Part shown: positions 62,519 through 64,000 of the stretch, one piece after another
Layout: every line of letters starts with the position of its first letter
Numbering within the stretch: position 1 is the stretch's first letter
Program-made: the position numbers and the translations under genes
DNA from: Planktotalea frisia
GTDB taxonomy: Bacteria > Pseudomonadota > Alphaproteobacteria > Rhodobacterales > Rhodobacteraceae
Direction of reading: 5' to 3'
Assembly (NCBI RefSeq): GCF_001890925.1
Contig: NZ_MLCB01000126.1
Coordinates: 1-64,000 of the forward strand
Length of the DNA stretch: 64,000 nt
Notes under the pieces: generated by a model
Told to the model about the DNA's origin: nothing
The model's input: only the letters and a program-made list of their open reading frames with translations
The model's database searches: none

Positions 62519-64000
62519 GTGCCCATTCGCGTCTTACGGCAGATAAGTTTTGCAGCGGTTCTTGCCGTCACTGGAATTCCGCTGGTAGCTGAGCCTGCGG
62601 GGCCTTATCTCGCGGCGCGTTCTGCTGCGGTGACAGGCGATTACGATGCTGCGGCGCGCTATTATACTCAGGCTCTAGCGCGTGATCCTTCAAACCCTGA
62701 AATATTGGAAAACGCCAGCTTTGCGTTGCTCGCCCTTGGTGACATCGAACGCGCGGCGATCGTTGGTGGCACTTTGCTCGCCAACGGCCAAAGCAGCCAA
62801 GTTGCGCAAATGGCCTTGCTCGCACAGCGCGCACAGGAAGAGAATTACGCTGATGTGCTTGGACGGATTCTTGATAACCAAGGTGTTGGACCTTTGGTGG
62901 ACGGACTTTTGCGTGCTTGGGCGCAAGTCGGCATTGGCGAAGTAACAACTGCGCTTGAGAACTTTGAAAAGATTGGCGAAGAGCGCGGGCTGCAAGGCTT
63001 TGCACTTTACCACAAAGCGTTCGCTCTTGCGATGGTTGGCGATTTTGAAGGGGCGGATGAGATCTTTTCCAAACCTGAGTCAGGTGCGTTGCGTCAAACC
63101 CGTCGCGGTGCGATTGCGCATATTGAAGTGCTCAGTCAATTGGGGCGGACTGAGGATGCTTTGAAACTTCTCGACGACTCGTTTGGCCCTGACCTTGACC
63201 CGCTACTCAAGTCTATTCGCGCGAGCCTGAGTGATGGCAAGACTGTTGAATTTAGCCAGATCAAGACTGCGCGCGATGGCATGGCAGAGGTCTTTTTCAC
63301 CGTGGGCAGTGCGTTGCGTAACGAGGCGAGCGAAGATTACACGCTTCTTTATACGCGCGTCGCTGAATATTTGAACCCAATGCACAGTGATGCGACCTTG
63401 CTGTCCGCTGGTTTGCTCGAGCAGATGGAACGGTTCGAGTTGGCGACGGAAACTTACAAGAAAGTTGGTCGTGATGATCCCGCGTTTCATGCGGCAGAGC
63501 TGGGGCGCGCAGAAGCGTTGCGGCGTAGTGGGAAACCGGACGCCGCGATCGAGGTGCTCGAAAGTCTCGCGCAAACCCATGGTGAATTGGCGCTCGTGCA
63601 TTCGTCGCTCGGCGATGCGTTGCGCCAGATGGAGCGTTTTGAGGATGCGATCAAAGCGTATGATACCGCGCTAGAGCAGTATGACGAAGAAAGCCGCGGA
63701 CAATGGTTCATCTATTACGCGCGCGGGATTTCTTACGAGCGGCTTGATAACTGGGAAAATTCGGAAGCGGATTTTCGCAAAGCGTTAGAGTTGAACCCGG
63801 AGCAGCCGCAAGTTTTGAACTACCTTGGATATTCCTTGGTTGAGAAGCAAGTCAAGCTGGATGAAGCGCTAAATATGATCGAGCGCGCCGTCGCGGCACG
63901 TCCTGACAGTGGGTATATCGTCGATAGCTTGGGTTGGGTTTTGTTTCGTTTAGGTCGCTATGAAGAAGCGGTCGCACCGATGGAACGCGCGACAGAATTG
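62519..64000 (+). CDS. tetratricopeptide-repeat protein, C-terminus outside the window
   Basis: An open frame of at least 494 codons from GTG 62519, with AAGGAG 8 bases upstream, still open at the window end. Residues 5-25 form a hydrophobic signal or anchor (QISFAAVLAVTGIPLVAEPAG). TPR motifs run along the rest, e.g. GDYDAAARYYTQALARDPSN, FEDAIKAYDTALEQY, WENSEADFRKALELNPEQPQ and YEEAVAPMERATEL. Exported TPR proteins usually scaffold envelope complexes. No catalytic motif is seen. The specific partner is unknown. Confidence 0.87.
   Translation, partial: MPIRVLRQISFAAVLAVTGIPLVAEPAGPYLAARSAAVTGDYDAAARYYTQALARDPSNPEILENASFALLALGDIERAAIVGGTLLANGQSSQVAQMALLAQRAQEENYADVLGRILDNQGVGPLVDGLLRAWAQVGIGEVTTALENFEKIGEERGLQGFALYHKAFALAMVGDFEGADEIFSKPESGALRQTRRGAIAHIEVLSQLGRTEDALKLLDDSFGPDLDPLLKSIRASLSDGKTVEFSQIKTARDGMAEVFFTVGSALRNEASEDYTLLYTRVAEYLNPMHSDATLLSAGLLEQMERFELATETYKKVGRDDPAFHAAELGRAEALRRSGKPDAAIEVLESLAQTHGELALVHSSLGDALRQMERFEDAIKAYDTALEQYDEESRGQWFIYYARGISYERLDNWENSEADFRKALELNPEQPQVLNYLGYSLVEKQVKLDEALNMIERAVAARPDSGYIVDSLGWVLFRLGRYEEAVAPMERATEL

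Noticed and set aside
1-64000. tRNA or rRNA genes
   Set aside because: The gaps were read for cloverleaf ends and anticodon arms; none was convincing.

Overview
The window reads as chromosomal DNA of a marine alphaproteobacterium of the Rhodobacteraceae (Roseobacter group). The clues are the gene orders ffh ... rpsP-rimM-trmD-rplS-rpmE and atpI-atpB-atpE-atpF'-atpF, a MipZ-type division ATPase, CobN/CobO/CobW aerobic cobalamin genes, moderately high GC with GCGC-rich codons, and many short operons joined by ATGA overlaps. This assignment is inference from gene content; no 16S gene or tRNA was seen.

Layout. 1-418: right end of an IS3-family element. 575-4310: homogentisate branch of tyrosine/phenylalanine breakdown (hmgA, fahA and a metallo-beta-lactamase-fold protein lacking one metal site) behind a possible operator. 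4364-9986: mipZ, a 2H-phosphoesterase-like DUF1045 protein, an EamA exporter, a membrane-anchored NYN nuclease, a stop-interrupted intradiol-dioxygenase-like gene with a ferric-reductase-like membrane partner, and an MFS carrier. 10078-17413: a leftward translation/secretion block (ffh, four tandem GNAT acetyltransferases, chorismate mutase, rpsP, a 47-residue protein, rimM, a pentapeptide-repeat protein, trmD, rplS, rpmE). 17521-20908: two small unknown genes, then a LysR-EamA-hydrolase operon. 20914-28948: peptide-type ABC importer with a CocE/NonD hydrolase and a phosphodiesterase.

29066-31747: the Fo half of the ATP synthase. 31907-38644: ArsR regulator, a large PIG-L-type acidic repeat gene broken by one stop codon, trmL, a GNAT-SDR-GntR operon, and two Lin0512-family paralogues behind a ZntB-like transporter. 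38697-39629: a lone DUF4062 gene with an AT-rich 3' half, the best candidate for a transferred accessory function. 39626-48220: cobalamin/cobalt genes (cobO, cobN, cobW, DUF1636, cbtA, cbtB) with a cobalamin riboswitch ahead of cbtB. 48436-57845: smc, azlCD, then a molybdenum cofactor operon (fdhD, unknown, mobA, mobB, a DUF429-like/MoeA fusion). 57907-64000: an unknown membrane protein, greA with a terminator in its leader, ETF-ubiquinone oxidoreductase, a LytTR membrane regulator beside a 20-codon ORF with its own terminator, and a TPR protein running off the end.

Functionally this is mostly housekeeping sequence with accessory patches. The least explained parts are the DUF4062 gene, the four-GNAT run inside the ribosomal/SRP block, the small ORF and terminator beside the LytTR regulator, the greA leader terminator, the MBL protein with a lost metal site, and two genes each interrupted by one in-frame stop.
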